From Baffinella frigidus (taxonomy: Eukaryota; Cryptophyceae; Cryptomonadales; Baffinellaceae), in assembly GCA_026770585.1 (NCBI GenBank), contig MU646327.1, positions 307,149 through 326,669 on the forward strand: a stretch of DNA of 19,521 nucleotides, in the 5' to 3' direction. The notes under the pieces were generated by a model, which worked only from the letters and a program-made list of their open reading frames with translations, ran no database searches and was not told where the DNA came from. Below, piece by piece: positions 7,536 through 15,645 of this stretch (positions are counted from its first letter, which is position 1; each line of letters starts with the position of its first letter). Both the position numbers and the translations under genes were made by a program.

Positions 7536-7900
7536 AGAAACCAAAACTTAAGAACACAGACCGGATTCGGGCCGCCTTTGGTGCTTTGGTGCTTTTATTT
7601 ACACTCACATCGAAGGCCACAGCCCACCTCACTCTTGAGGAGTTGGGAGTAATCTACGGGTGAGCTCCCCGGTCCTATCTACTCGGACTGGACCGAGTCC
7701 CCGTTGCCCTCTTTTCAAGCACCAAAAAAAACAAAAAACAAAAACAGGCATTTCAACCTTTCGCTGCGTCGTTGTATTGTGATTTTAGTTGTTAATGTTG
7801 TCAAGTGCTGATCTGCAGTGTCTTCCTTTAGATCCTTTAGGGGAATTTGCTTAAGTCACTTTCAGGGTCTAAGTAAACGGCGTTTGTAAAGCCACTGTGG
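7536..7900. other. Unassigned AT-richer stretch
   Basis: TTTGGTGCTTTGGTGCTTTT repeats a 9-bp unit near 7580. An A-rich run (AAAAAAAACAAAAAACAAAA) lies at about 7725-7744. No reading frame with coding character. It could be the 3' end of a retroelement, but nothing proves it. Confidence 0.3.
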
Positions 7901-7905
7901 AGTGT

Positions 7906-8170
7906 GGTTTGGGGGGGGGCTTGATAAAGAGCCTGTTGGTGGTGTCTCCCGGGGAGGGGGGTTGTTCGGGATGGCTGGCGACCAGGAGTTGGGAGGCGAG
8001 GGGGGGGGGTGCATTGAGCGTCTTTGGGGGGGTCCATTGGGGGGAGCATTGGGGAGCTCTTGGGGGGGAGCGTCAGGTACCAGGGGCTTGGGGATGAGGA
8101 GTCTTTTGGAAGAGGCTTAAGGGGGCCCTTGGGAGGGGGCTTGGGGTATGAGGAGCCTTTTGGGGGAGGC
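7906..8170. repeat. G-rich tract with G4 potential
   Basis: The plus strand carries many runs of four or more G separated by short spacers, including imperfect units such as GGGGAGCATTGGGG and GGGGGCTTGGGG. Quadruplex formation on the plus strand is plausible. Translations are G/W-rich and not protein-like. Confidence 0.7.
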
Positions 8171-8259
8171 TTGAGTGGTGATTGGTGAGGTTCGTGTTCA
8201 ACCCCACGCCATGGGAGCGGCGCGAGGGGTCAGTAGGTACCACTGCCCGTTTTATTGAG

Positions 8260-8371
8260 TACCAGAGGGTTGACTAAATCTTGCGATGAGTCAACCCTCT
8301 GATGCTAATTTAAGAAAACTGACACCGACCGATGTCTGGGCACCCATGTTCTTATAGTCCAGATACCCCTG
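8260..8371. mobile_element. Element family G, copy 2
   Basis: TACCAGAGGGTTGACTAAAT, then GAGTCAACCCTCTGATGCTA, ATTTAAGAAAACTGACACCG and TTCTTATAGTCCAGATACCC followed by CTG. It aligns with copies at 7034-7153 and (inverted) 15804-15912. The part at 8332-8371 looks protein-like on the minus strand (ALREVQGYLDY), but that is the shared terminus. Confidence 0.65.
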
Positions 8372-8569
8372 CACCTCTCGCAGGGCCTTTTCCAGACACA
8401 GCTTCTGTGGAGCTGCAAACGTGGCAGGAAGGGACCTGTGTTGGAGCCACGTCGGCATGTCAAGTAGGTGTTCTCGACAGTAGCTTCACACTGCAGAAGC
8501 CTCTCCCGGCAGGTGGGATCACCGATCCCCATCCTAAGCGCCTGAAACCTGGACACTACACCTTGATTC
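8372..8569. other. Unassigned stretch
   Basis: Open on both strands but without motif or splice-supported exon. It leads into the large telomere-like field. Confidence 0.3.
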
Positions 8570-9302
8570 CTAATCCCAAACTCCCTGAACCCTGAACCCT
8601 AAACCCGACCCCCTAAAAATCCATCATGAATCCTTAAAACAAGCCTACGCCCTAAACTTTAAAAACTAAAACCTCAACCTTACACGGTAAATCCCAAACC
8701 CTATCCTAAAAAAAACCTAAGCCCCAAACCCTAAACTCTAAGACCTTAACCCTAAACCCCAAACAATAATCCACAAAAATCTGAACCCTAAACCCTGAAA
8801 CCCAATCCTTCACCCCAGTCCCTAATCCCTAAACCCTGCATCCTAAATCCTAACCCATGACCTCAAACCCTGACCCATAATCCCAAAACCTTTACCCTCT
8901 ACACATAACCCCTAACCCCTCAACCCCAATCCTTCAACCCTAATCCCTAATTTCTAAACCTTTAACCCTCAACCCTGAAACCTATAAACCCTGAACCCTA
9001 GACCCTAAACCCTAAACCCTAAACCCCAAACCCTAATTAAGCCGAAACCATAAACCCTTCACTCTCCACACTAAAACCTACACCCTGAACTCTGAACCCA
9101 AAAACCTTGACCCTAAACCCAACGCCCTAAGCTCTAAATCCTGAACCCTCACCCCTGAACCCCACACCCCAGACTCTGAACCCTAGACCCTAAACCATAA
9201 ACCTTCAACCCTAAACCCTAAACCCTAAACCCTAAACCCCAACCCCTAAACCCTAAACCCTAAACCTTAAACCCTCCACCCTCAACCCTACACCTTCAAC
9301 CC
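8570..9302. repeat. Degenerate telomere-like field (about 730 bp)
   Basis: Almost entirely CCCTAAA-related heptamers on the plus strand, heavily mutated (CCCTGAA, CCTTAAA, CCCAAAC, CCCCTAA) with small indels. Cleaner runs lie at about 9005-9030 and 9208-9260. Decay varies along the tract, which suggests an old array with more recent local expansions. No coding frame. Confidence 0.9.
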
Positions 9303-9303
9303 T

Positions 9304-9360
9304 TAGGCTTCAGGTCCTTGAGGTTCTTCGAGCTCTCAACATAGGCGGACACGGCTTCGC
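9304..9360. repeat. Dispersed repeat, family C, 5' fragment
   Basis: CTTCAGGTCCTTGAGGTTCT followed by TCGAGCTCTCAACATAGGCG and GACAC, after which similarity to family C stops. Confidence 0.75.
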
Positions 9361-9388
9361 CATCGGGATTGCGTTGCGGCTTCGCCTC

Positions 9389-9510
9389 ACAGGGGTACCT
9401 CGCTCATAAAAAAACCGCACTCCCCTAGGATCCTACAGCAGGTCTATGCCTAGAGCCCTACGGTGGTCCTACGTGGGGGGGCGGTTTCTTATGCGCGAGG
9501 TAGTCCTCTA
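9389..9510. mobile_element. TIR element, family A, copy 4 (about 122 bp)
   Basis: CAGGGGTACCTCGCTCATAA at the left; GGTTTCTTATGCGCGAGGTA then GTCCTCTA at the right, where the terminus is eroded. It abuts the inverted copy of the PX gene 5' end, so it may mark a rearrangement breakpoint. Confidence 0.8.
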
Positions 9511-9511
9511 T

Positions 9512-9914
9512 CCTTCTTCTTCCCCGTCACCTCCTCGCCGTCCGACATGGTGCTGTGAGAGAGGAACACGAACCCTCAACAAGCGCCCCGTCACCACCCT
9601 CCGGATTTAGTCAACCGGCCAAAGTCAATTTTGCTGTTTCCTTTTGGCGTCGCCCGATATCGACTCTTCGTGGCTGGGGAGCGAATGATCTCGCGCCTCA
9701 TCGCAGCTGTGCAGACCAGGCCGTGTGCTGTCAGCACCATCGCGGCGGAGCACCCCGTGTCGTCCATCTCCAATAGCAATATCTCTAATAGCTCCAATAG
9801 CTCCAATAGCCCCAACAGCTCCAATAGCTCCAATAGCTCTCGCTCGGTCAGTTTCCCGGGATCCGTTGGCCGCCTCTTGCCGATTTGTCGTCGCTCACGC
9901 TGTTGAGGGGAGCT
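9512..9914 (-). pseudogene. Inverted, truncated copy of the PX gene 5' region
   Basis: Read on the minus strand, this matches 11451-11776: upstream DNA, leader, splice-like CTCTCTCACAGCACC, start codon (ATG at 9548-9546) and about ten codons (MSDGEEVTGKKK). The match then stops beside family A copy 4. Differences include a 4-bp indel near 9652 and an expansion of 9-bp CTCCAATAG units at 9770-9840 absent from the other copy. It lacks all later exons and cannot make a PX protein. It forms one arm of a large inverted repeat with the intact gene. Confidence 0.85.
9770..9840. repeat. 9-bp repeat CTCCAATAG
   Basis: About seven imperfect units of CTCCAATAG (variants CTCTAATAG, CCCCAACAG). The corresponding position in the other arm of the inverted repeat (near 11530) has none, so this is an insertion or expansion specific to the truncated copy. 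Confidence 0.9.
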
Positions 9915-10037
9915 TTAGGTCCTTTAGGTTCTTCGAGCTCCCAACATAGGCGGACACCGGAACTGGTTCTGTAGAAAGGCCATGCTTCTTTTCGGATCAC
10001 ATCAAGCCCCCCTGCACAGAGGATCGGAGCTGGGCGG
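9913..10037. repeat. Dispersed repeat, family C, partial copy
   Basis: TTTAGGTCCTTTAGGTTCTT, CGAGCTCCCAACATAGGCGG, ACACCGGAACTGGTTCTG, CATGCTTCTTTTCGGATCAC and a diverged end near GAGGATCGGAGC. It begins exactly where the inverted PX copy ends. Confidence 0.8.
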
Positions 10038-10084
10038 CACAGTTCTCCTCAACAGCTTTCGGGGTCGAGGGTCGAGGGTGTTGC

Positions 10085-10243
10085 TACAGGGGTACCTCGC
10101 TCATAAGAAAGCGCCCCCCCCCCAGGACCCTACAGTATGCCTATGCCTAGGGTCCTATGGTGGTCCTAGGGGGGGGACGTTTTCTTATGAGCGAGGTACC
10201 CCTGTAGGGGGTGGCGGTTTCTTATGAGCGAAGTACCCCTGTA
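10085..10243. mobile_element. TIR element, family A, copy 5 plus an extra right end
   Basis: A full element at 10085-10206 (TACAGGGG...CCCCTGTA) is followed directly by a second right end at 10207-10243 (GGCGGTTTCTTATGAGCGAA then GTACCCCTGTA). The duplicated end suggests unequal recombination or a nested insertion later trimmed. Confidence 0.85.
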
Positions 10244-10307
10244 TGGTCCAGATTCGGCTTCCGTGATCACCAGCGCCTTTGGAGCCCAAGTTGCGCTTGC
10301 AATAGAA

Positions 10308-10385
10308 CCAGTCCTAGGAACTTAGGACCACCCTACGGCGGTGAATTTCCAGTCCTAGGAACATACGACCACCATAGGGACGGTG
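10308..10385. repeat. Tandem pair of about 40 bp
   Basis: CCAGTCCTAGGAAC followed by a TTAGGACCACCCTA-like stretch occurs at 10308 and again at 10349. The following GGGACGGTGCGTGTCC resembles GGGACCGTGCGTGTCC at about 7357 and the inverted pair near 14351/14420, so it is probably the end of a further degraded element family. Confidence 0.55.
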
Positions 10386-10560
10386 CGTGTCCTTAATTTC
10401 GAGTGACCCCTGTACTTCACAAACGAAGAGGAGAGAACGTCATAATGCGACTACTACTGCACCGATGTAGACAAAACCAGGAGAAGAGCCTTAACCCTCG
10501 AACTGCACGCGGTCTATCCGCACTAAAGTCTCCCTCCGCTCCCAAAACCCTCCCAACCTC

Positions 10561-10710
10561 ATCCGGGAACATGTTTAATTTAAAAGAAAACGGCCTATCA
10601 AACCGGGTTCTGGTCCTAATTAAATTTACTTAGGGCCCTAATTAACCTTCGTCAAACTCCTATGCACACATAGGGATCCATGTTCTTTTAAATTAAACAT
10701 GTCCCCGGAT
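10561..10710. mobile_element. TIR element, about 150 bp (family H)
   Basis: Left ATCCGGGAACATGTTTAATT followed by TAAAAGAA; right TTCTTTTAAATTAAACATGT followed by CCCCGGAT. Arms are about 27 bp with one length difference, the interior is AT-rich. A single copy in this window. Confidence 0.8.
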
Positions 10711-10826
10711 TAAACCACCTCCGGGGCTGGCGAAACCAAGGCTCCTGTAATGTTTTCATTTAAGCGATGGATTTGATACCGTCAAGGACAGCTGAAACAG
10801 AGCGGGTCTGAAGCAGGGCTCCGCCT

Positions 10827-10860
10827 GAAAAGATCCTCGGCCTGAAAAGATCCTCGGCCC
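10827..10860. repeat. 17-bp tandem duplication
   Basis: CCTGAAAAGATCCTCGG occurs twice in direct succession. Confidence 0.9.
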
Positions 10861-10906
10861 ACACTGCAAGCCCCCCCCCGTTTTCGGAATCCGCTGCATT
10901 CAACCT

Positions 10907-11137
10907 CTAGTAGGTATTAAGCGGCTCCATTGTCGGCTGCTCGAAGCACGTCGGGCAGAAGTCGTCCCTCCCATCACCCGTGAACTGCCACGAGTACGGC
11001 TGCTGCCTGAAGGTCGGGTCCGTGACGTTCGCGCTGACGTCGCCAAGATCCCACCCCCCGTAAGGAGGAGGCTCGTCGAAGCAGTCGGCACATCCGGGCG
11101 GCACTCTCGGCTTGATGAGGATCATGAAGAGAACCAT
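10907..11137 (-). CDS. Unrecognised small protein or terminal exon with two CxxC pairs (76 codons from ATG)
   Basis: The frame runs from ATG at 11137 to TAG at 10909-10907. Codons strongly prefer G or C in the third position, unlike nearby non-coding frames. Visible features: hydrophobic start (MVLFMILIKPRVPPG), CADC at residues 16-19, proline-rich FDEPPPYGGWDLGDVS, and CPTC near the end (FCPTCFEQPTMEPLNTY). The two CxxC pairs could bind a metal or form disulfides. The frame stays open upstream for 15 more codons (RSEAAERWDSG before M) to a TGA at about 11183-11185. It could therefore be the last exon of a longer gene with an acceptor such as CTAG|A at 11169. No family recognised; no function assigned. 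Confidence 0.45.
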   Translation of the reverse strand: MVLFMILIKPRVPPGCADCFDEPPPYGGWDLGDVSANVTDPTFRQQPYSWQFTGDGRDDFCPTCFEQPTMEPLNTY

Positions 11138-11426
11138 GCCGCTGTCCCAGCGCTCCGCTGCCTCCGATCTAGTCCTTCTGGTTCAGCCACACGTTCGAGC
11201 CGAGACGCACGTTCGCTGCGGGCATACCAGCCACAAGTCAGCCACACATCCGAGCACAAGGCGCCCAACAGCAACAGCGATGCAAAGTCGGGACAACGGA
11301 AACCCCCACATCCCCCGTGAATGCCTCCCCACCACTCCCTGCACTGTGCCCACCTCAACCCCCCGCTAGGATAGCCCGCCATTAGCAACACCCTAGACCC
11401 TAGACCCCGAAACCTCCTGAGGGGAG

Positions 11427-11461
11427 CTGAGGGGAGCTGGGTGCGGCCCAGCTCCCCTCAG
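11427..11461. repeat. Perfect 15-bp hairpin with 5-nt loop
   Basis: CTGAGGGGAGCTGGG, loop TGCGG, then CCCAGCTCCCCTCAG. An extra CTGAGGGGAG unit precedes it. It lies at the outer edge of the inverted-repeat arm upstream of the PX gene. Confidence 0.9.
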
Positions 11462-11776
11462 AAAAGCCTGAGCGACGACAAGTCGGCAAGAGGCTGCCCA
11501 CGGATCTCGGGAAACTGACCGAGCGAGATGGACGACACGGGGCGCTCCGCCGCGATGGTGCTGACAGCACACGGCCTGGTCTGCACAGCTGCGATGAGGC
11601 GCGAGATCATTCGCTCCCCAGCCACGAAGAGTCGATATCGACGCCAAAAGGAAACAGCAAAGTTGACTTTGGCCGGTTGACTAAATCCGGAGGTGGTGAC
11701 GGGGCGCTTGTTGAGGGTTCGTGTTCCTCTCTCACAGCACCATGTCGGACGGCGAGGAGGTGACGGGGAAGAAAGA
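11451..11776. repeat. Right arm of the large inverted repeat (PX gene 5' region)
   Basis: This pairs with 9512-9914 on the opposite strand over about 310 bp apart from small indels and the 9-bp repeat expansion. The arm covers the upstream region, leader and first ten or so codons of the PX gene. The arms are 1.54 kb apart. Confidence 0.85.
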
Positions 11777-14700
11777 GAAGGCGAAGCTGCAACGCAACCC
11801 CGATGGCGAGGCCGTGGCGCAGTTCCGCGATCAGGACTTCGACTTCGGAGGCAAGAAGAAGCAGATGGTTTCAGCCCTCCCACGCCAGGATATCCCTGGA
11901 TAGTCCCATCGTTCTAGTGTGTCCAGCTGGGCGGATGTCGTGCGACAGTGCGCTGGAGTGGCGTGCTGGTTTATGCAGCTGAGCCGTACACGGTCTTCGC
12001 CGCAATGTCAGCGGCGTAGGAGCAGCTCAGGCTTGAAGACATAGAGAATCTCCGGGGTACTGACAGGGCTGAGGTGGAGCAGATGGGAAGCGAGGGGCAG
12101 ATCATCATGCTGGATGACGACGATGCCGAGGCGGCAGCGACGCCACCGAAGCAGTTCAAGGCGTCGATATCAGGGACGCAGCAAAAGACGGGGAAGTGGT
12201 TCATGGCGATGCTCGACAATGAGTATACCGTCTTCGAGTTCAAGGTCTAGCCATTCCCGCTCCACAGCGGGCTGCGAAGAGATTTTTGGAAGAAATTGAG
12301 CGAATTTCCGTTAGAAAACCCCTAGGAACAAACCCATCTCCCTACGGATTGCCTGACGAAGGGTCTAAGGATCATCCAGTTTTGGGTTCTTCGCGAAATC
12401 CGCCAGGTTGAGTCAACAGTCGTGGGACCATGCATACACTCTGAGGACCGTGGCGTAGGTCTGGGGGTCCAGCCTTGTGAAACTTGCCTCATGTTTGGTG
12501 CCGGGACTCTTCCGAACTTCGATTTGCTACCTCCTCTCAAAATCATTCTCTGGGAGACACATGATTTCAGAGTGTAAATTCCTCCTCGGGACTATCTAGC
12601 ACCAACGTTTTTTATCATCATTATTGATCCCTAAACCTTGCGACCTTGCGACCTAAAACCTCATCCCTAATCCCTAAACCCTTAACCCTTAACACTGACC
12701 CCTAAACTGTGAACCCTAAACCCAAACCATAAATCATAAACCCTAAAACCTGAGCCCTATGACTTAAACCCTGAACCCTCACCCCTAAAACCCAAAACCT
12801 GAACCCTGAACCCTCAACCCCAGACCCTAGACCCAAAATTCTAAACCCTAAACCCTAAAACTAGGACCTGAAATCCTTAACCCCAGTTCCTAGACCCAAC
12901 CCTTCAAATACAAAACCCTAAAACATAAACCTGAGATCCTCAACTGGTGCAAATCATCGTCATTACACTCAAACCCCTCAACCATGAACCCGTACACCCC
13001 TCAACCCCAACCCCTATACCCTTAACCATAAACCCTAAACTCTAAACCCTGAACCCTAAATCCTAAACCCTACACCCCAAACCCGAAACCCGAAACCCCA
13101 AGTCCTAAACCCTACACCCTAAACCCTAAACCCTAAACCCTAATCTCTCACCCCTGATCCCTAATCCCTCATCCCGAATCCCTAGACCCCAGATCCCAAA
13201 CCCCAAAACCCAAACCCTAAACCTCAAAAATGAAATCTGAAACCTGAAACCCCAAACGGCATCTGAACTGCAGATAGCGATCGGCGACAAGAAGTGGAAC
13301 ATCGGGAAGCGCTTCTCCGACTTCGACAAGCTTGACAACAGGGTAACTCACACAGCGGACTTCGAAGGGATTGTGAATAACCCCTACGCGATAAGACCTT
13401 CAAAGGGATTTTGAATAACCCCTACGCGATAAGACCTACGACCCTACGGTAGACAACCCGTAGGGGCATAAGGGGGTCCTCTCAACCCTCAACCCTCAGC
13501 GACAAGAAGTGGACCATCGGGAAGCGCTTCTCGGACTTCGACAAGCTTGACATCAGGGTACCCTACGCCCTAACTAACCCCCAAAACCTGAAACCCAAAC
13601 CCTAAATCGCTGTGGGGCACCCCACAGCGATCCAGATACACACGACGCTTGGCAACAGGGTCTGGTCCTCTAACCCCAAACCCAAAACCCCGAACCCCAA
13701 ACCCCTCAAGCTTCCCACAGCGATCCAGAGACAGTGCCTTCTTTTTATGTATTACTCTTAAGCCTGGAGATGAGGGATCCAAAAGCCTATGATCCAGAGA
13801 CCCACCACCTTTGAGGAATCAGAGCGCTGTGTGGTACTGTTCCAGCCCGGATTTTTTACCGCCCCGGTACAAAACCTTTCCGGTTCAGTTAACTGCCTAC
13901 TGTAGATGGAATAGTGGCAGATCAATTCTCCGCCCGTCAAAGACTTTAATAGTTTCCGACGCCTTCGTCTAGCAATAATGGCTCCAAGCCCCGTACAAAT
14001 TTTGTACGGGACAAGACCATGGACATGACCATGAAGTGGTCTAAATGTCTATTAAAGGTATTTTAGGGTCGTGTCCCAATGTCTGGTACAAAATTTGTAC
14101 CAGGGCTTGGCGCCATTATTGCTAGACGAAGGCGTTGTGAACTATGAACTTAGCCTGAGGCGCTAATGCAAGTTGGAGTCCGTCGGGGCACCCCCCCACA
14201 TGCAGGCAGCCGTAGGTTTAGTCCTTCTCACCAACTTATCGATTTAGTCCTTCTCACCAAATTATCTCTGTCCCCCATTCGCGCCTCCAACACTATGAAC
14301 CCCTTGGTTTCGTCGGGGGTTCGGGTGCATCGGTTACTTGCCTACGTCAAGACACGCGCCCTCCTAGGGTCTTGGGGTAGGTCTACCTACTCCTAGGAGC
14401 CTAGGACTCCCTTGGAGACGGGGCGTGTCCTTTCTCGTGAGTAGGCCATGTTTATGTGATGAATTCCCCCTCCCAGGCTTCTTCCACACACGGTGGACTT
14501 CGACGGTTTCATTTGAAAGGGGGTCTCATTCAATTCACTTTCTAGACACTTGTTATCCCATAAGTGGCCATGCCCACAAATTTGAAGGCCTAGAGGTCCT
14601 AGGCAGGTCCTACGGCCCTACCGTAGGGCATATGAGCCTACTGGGCACTTAAGGGATAGCAATTTTGAGGCACACACTTGATCACGTGACCCCCAAATTC

Positions 14701-15279
14701 TTGGTGTCTTGAAAGACCCGTAGTCCACAAAGTGGAGTGTGAAACTGTCGATTTGGGTCCCTCTGGGTCTTGCTACGGCTCGCGTACGCGTCTTACCGCC
14801 ACGTGAGCTGGCCTCCGCGGCAGCCATGCTCTGAGGCACGGGGGTGCTGCGGTGACTGAATGTTGTGGCTCTCTGGATCGGTGACTGAATGGCGTGGCTC
14901 TCTTGGTCGGCATCCCCTTAACCCTAAAGCCTAGACCCTAAATCCGAAGCCCTGAACCCTAAACCCTAAACCCTAAACCCTACAACCTAGAACCCAACAC
15001 CTAAAAAATTAAATGTTAAACCCTAAACCCTGAATCCTAAACCCCAAACCCCCAAACCAGCTCAACGACAAGTTCGGGCTGCCGCCGGTAGGGCTGCCAC
15101 CGAAGCAATGGTTTGGGCTGGAGGACGCGGAATTGATTCAAATGCGGCACAAGGTGCTGCTCGCCTACATCCAAGACTGCCTGAAGCGGCCTGTCTTGAT
15201 CCATTCGCGGGACCTCCAGGACTTTGTCGAGATGCCTGAGGAAGTGGTCAAGATGGTGTCGGGGGGTGGGGGGAAGTAG
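11742..15279 (+). CDS. PX-domain (sorting-nexin-like) protein, four exons, 212 aa
   Basis: PX domains bind phosphoinositides, usually PI3P, and place proteins on endosomal membranes. Exons: 11742-11867, 12020-12244, 13274-13342, 15061-15279 (TAG), all joined in phase 0. Donors are GTTTCA, GTCTAG and GTAACT; acceptors GTAG, GCAG and CCAG. Residues 1-90 are charged and acidic (MLDDDDAEAAA near 70-80). The PX fold starts near FKASISGTQQ, continues WFMAMLDNEYTVFEFK, then W125-N-I-G-K-R130-F-S-D-F134. This KRFSDF is the family's RR[YF]S-type motif, whose arginine contacts the 3-phosphate. The proline loop follows (GLPPVGLPPK155) and QMRHKVLLAYIQDCL, with a basic residue where the second phosphate contact is expected. 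It ends MVSGGGGK; nothing like a BAR domain follows. Exon 2 could extend left (EPYTVFAAMSAA), but a TAG at 12017-12019, used here as acceptor, stops it. CTCTCTCACAG just before the ATG looks like a 3' splice site, so a 5' leader intron or leader trans-splicing is possible. Confidence 0.85.
12245..13273 (+). other. PX intron 2
   Basis: A 1,029-nt intron. The first 380 nt show no feature I recognise. From about 12628 to 13250 it is degenerate CCCTAAA in the sense orientation, ending 23 nt before the acceptor CTGCAG. Confidence 0.7.
12628..13250. repeat. Degenerate telomere-like field inside PX intron 2
   Basis: CCCTAAA-type heptamers with many substitutions, cleanest at about 13110-13142. A short unique insert (CAAATCATCGTCATTACACT) near 12951 interrupts it. 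Confidence 0.9.
13361..13436. repeat. 38-bp tandem duplication in PX intron 3
   Basis: Two units, 13361-13398 and 13399-13436, begin TTCGAAGGGATTGTGAATAA and TTCAAAGGGATTTTGAATAA and both end CCCCTACGCGATAAGACC. They differ at two positions. Confidence 0.9.
13500..13560 (+). pseudogene. Partial duplicate of PX exon 3 with its 5' splice site
   Basis: 61 bp match 13285-13345 with three differences, including the donor AGGGTA. The first 11 nt of exon 3 are missing; in their place stands AACCCTCAACCCTCAG, which supplies an AG. Used after exon 2, or after exon 3, this copy is out of frame and reaches TGA within its own length (AAGCTTGA). It is therefore either inert or a poison exon. The change N to T (KKWTIGKRFSDF) would be mild if read in frame. 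Confidence 0.8.
13606..13631. repeat. 26-bp hairpin (12-bp stem, 2-nt loop)
   Basis: ATCGCTGTGGGG, CA, CCCCACAGCGAT. The right half plus CCAGA recurs at 13714-13731. Confidence 0.85.
13959..14136. mobile_element. TIR element, about 178 bp (family I), with hairpins inside each arm
   Basis: Arms of about 49 bp: ACGCCTTCGTCTAGCAATAA at the left, TTATTGCTAGACGAAGGCGT at the right. Each arm contains its own 21-bp palindrome: CCCGTACAAA-T-TTTGTACGGG (left) and CTGGTACAAA-A-TTTGTACCAG (right). The arms differ from each other at positions where each hairpin has the matching change. It lies in PX intron 3. Confidence 0.85.
14335..14455. repeat. Degraded inverted-repeat element
   Basis: GACACGCGCCCTCCTAGGGT at the left is loosely complementary to GGAGACGGGGCGTGTCC at the right. 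AGGTCTACCT and CTCCTAGGAGCCTAGGA lie at the centre. Its GGGCGTGTCC end resembles sequences near 7360 and 10385. Confidence 0.45.
14554..14658. mobile_element. TIR element, family B, copy 3 (105 bp)
   Basis: TATCCCATAAGTGGCCATGC at the left, GGGCACTTAAGGGATA at the right. The interior AGAGGTCCTAGGCAGGTCCT and CCCTACCGTAGGGCATATG is as in other B copies. It lies inside PX intron 3. Confidence 0.8.
14918..15058. repeat. Telomere-like tract abutting the acceptor of PX exon 4
   Basis: CCCTAAA-type heptamers run to AACCCCCAAACCAG, which is itself the 3' splice site. No other pyrimidine tract is present. Confidence 0.9.
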
Positions 15280-15365
15280 GGGGGGTGGCGGGGTGCTGTG
15301 TGCTGAAATGAAAAGTGGTCCGGTCAGTGCCTGGTGTTGCGGTCTGCTGCTGGAGAGTTCAGGGG

Positions 15366-15615
15366 TACAGGGGTACCTCGCTCATAAGAAACCGCCCCCC
15401 CCTATGACCCTACTGTAGGGATATGCCTAGGGCCCTATGGCGGTCCTAGGGGGGTGGGCTGTTTCTTATCAGCGAGGTACCCCTGTACCTCGCTCATAAG
15501 AAAGCGCCTCCGCCTACATGTAGGGCCCTTTAGGTCCTTGCAGTAGGCCTATGCTTAGGCCCCAATAGTGGTCCTCGGGGGCAGGGCGCTTCCTTATGAG
15601 CGAGGTACCCCTTTA
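15366..15615. mobile_element. Two family A elements sharing an end (copies 6 and 7)
   Basis: Copy 6 (15366-15487) is canonical. Its right end CCCCTGTAC is followed at once by CTCGCTCATAAGAAAGCGCC, the left arm of copy 7, which lacks its own CAGGGG and ends at 15615 (TACCCCTTTA). Copy 7 has CCCTTTAGGTCCTTGCAGTA in its centre, including a TTTAGGTCC word like the start of family C. Confidence 0.85.
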
Positions 15616-15645
15616 CCAGGGCACCTCGAGTGCACGACGCCCGAC

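Noticed and set aside
8332-8400. Minus-strand exon reading ALREVQGYLDYKN
   Set aside because: The segment GCAGGGGTATCTGGACTATA is the terminus of element family G, which also occurs at 15804; the protein-like look is coincidental.
8570-9302. True chromosome end (telomere)
   Set aside because: The repeats are highly degenerate, lie in the middle of the window and are followed by elements and genes.
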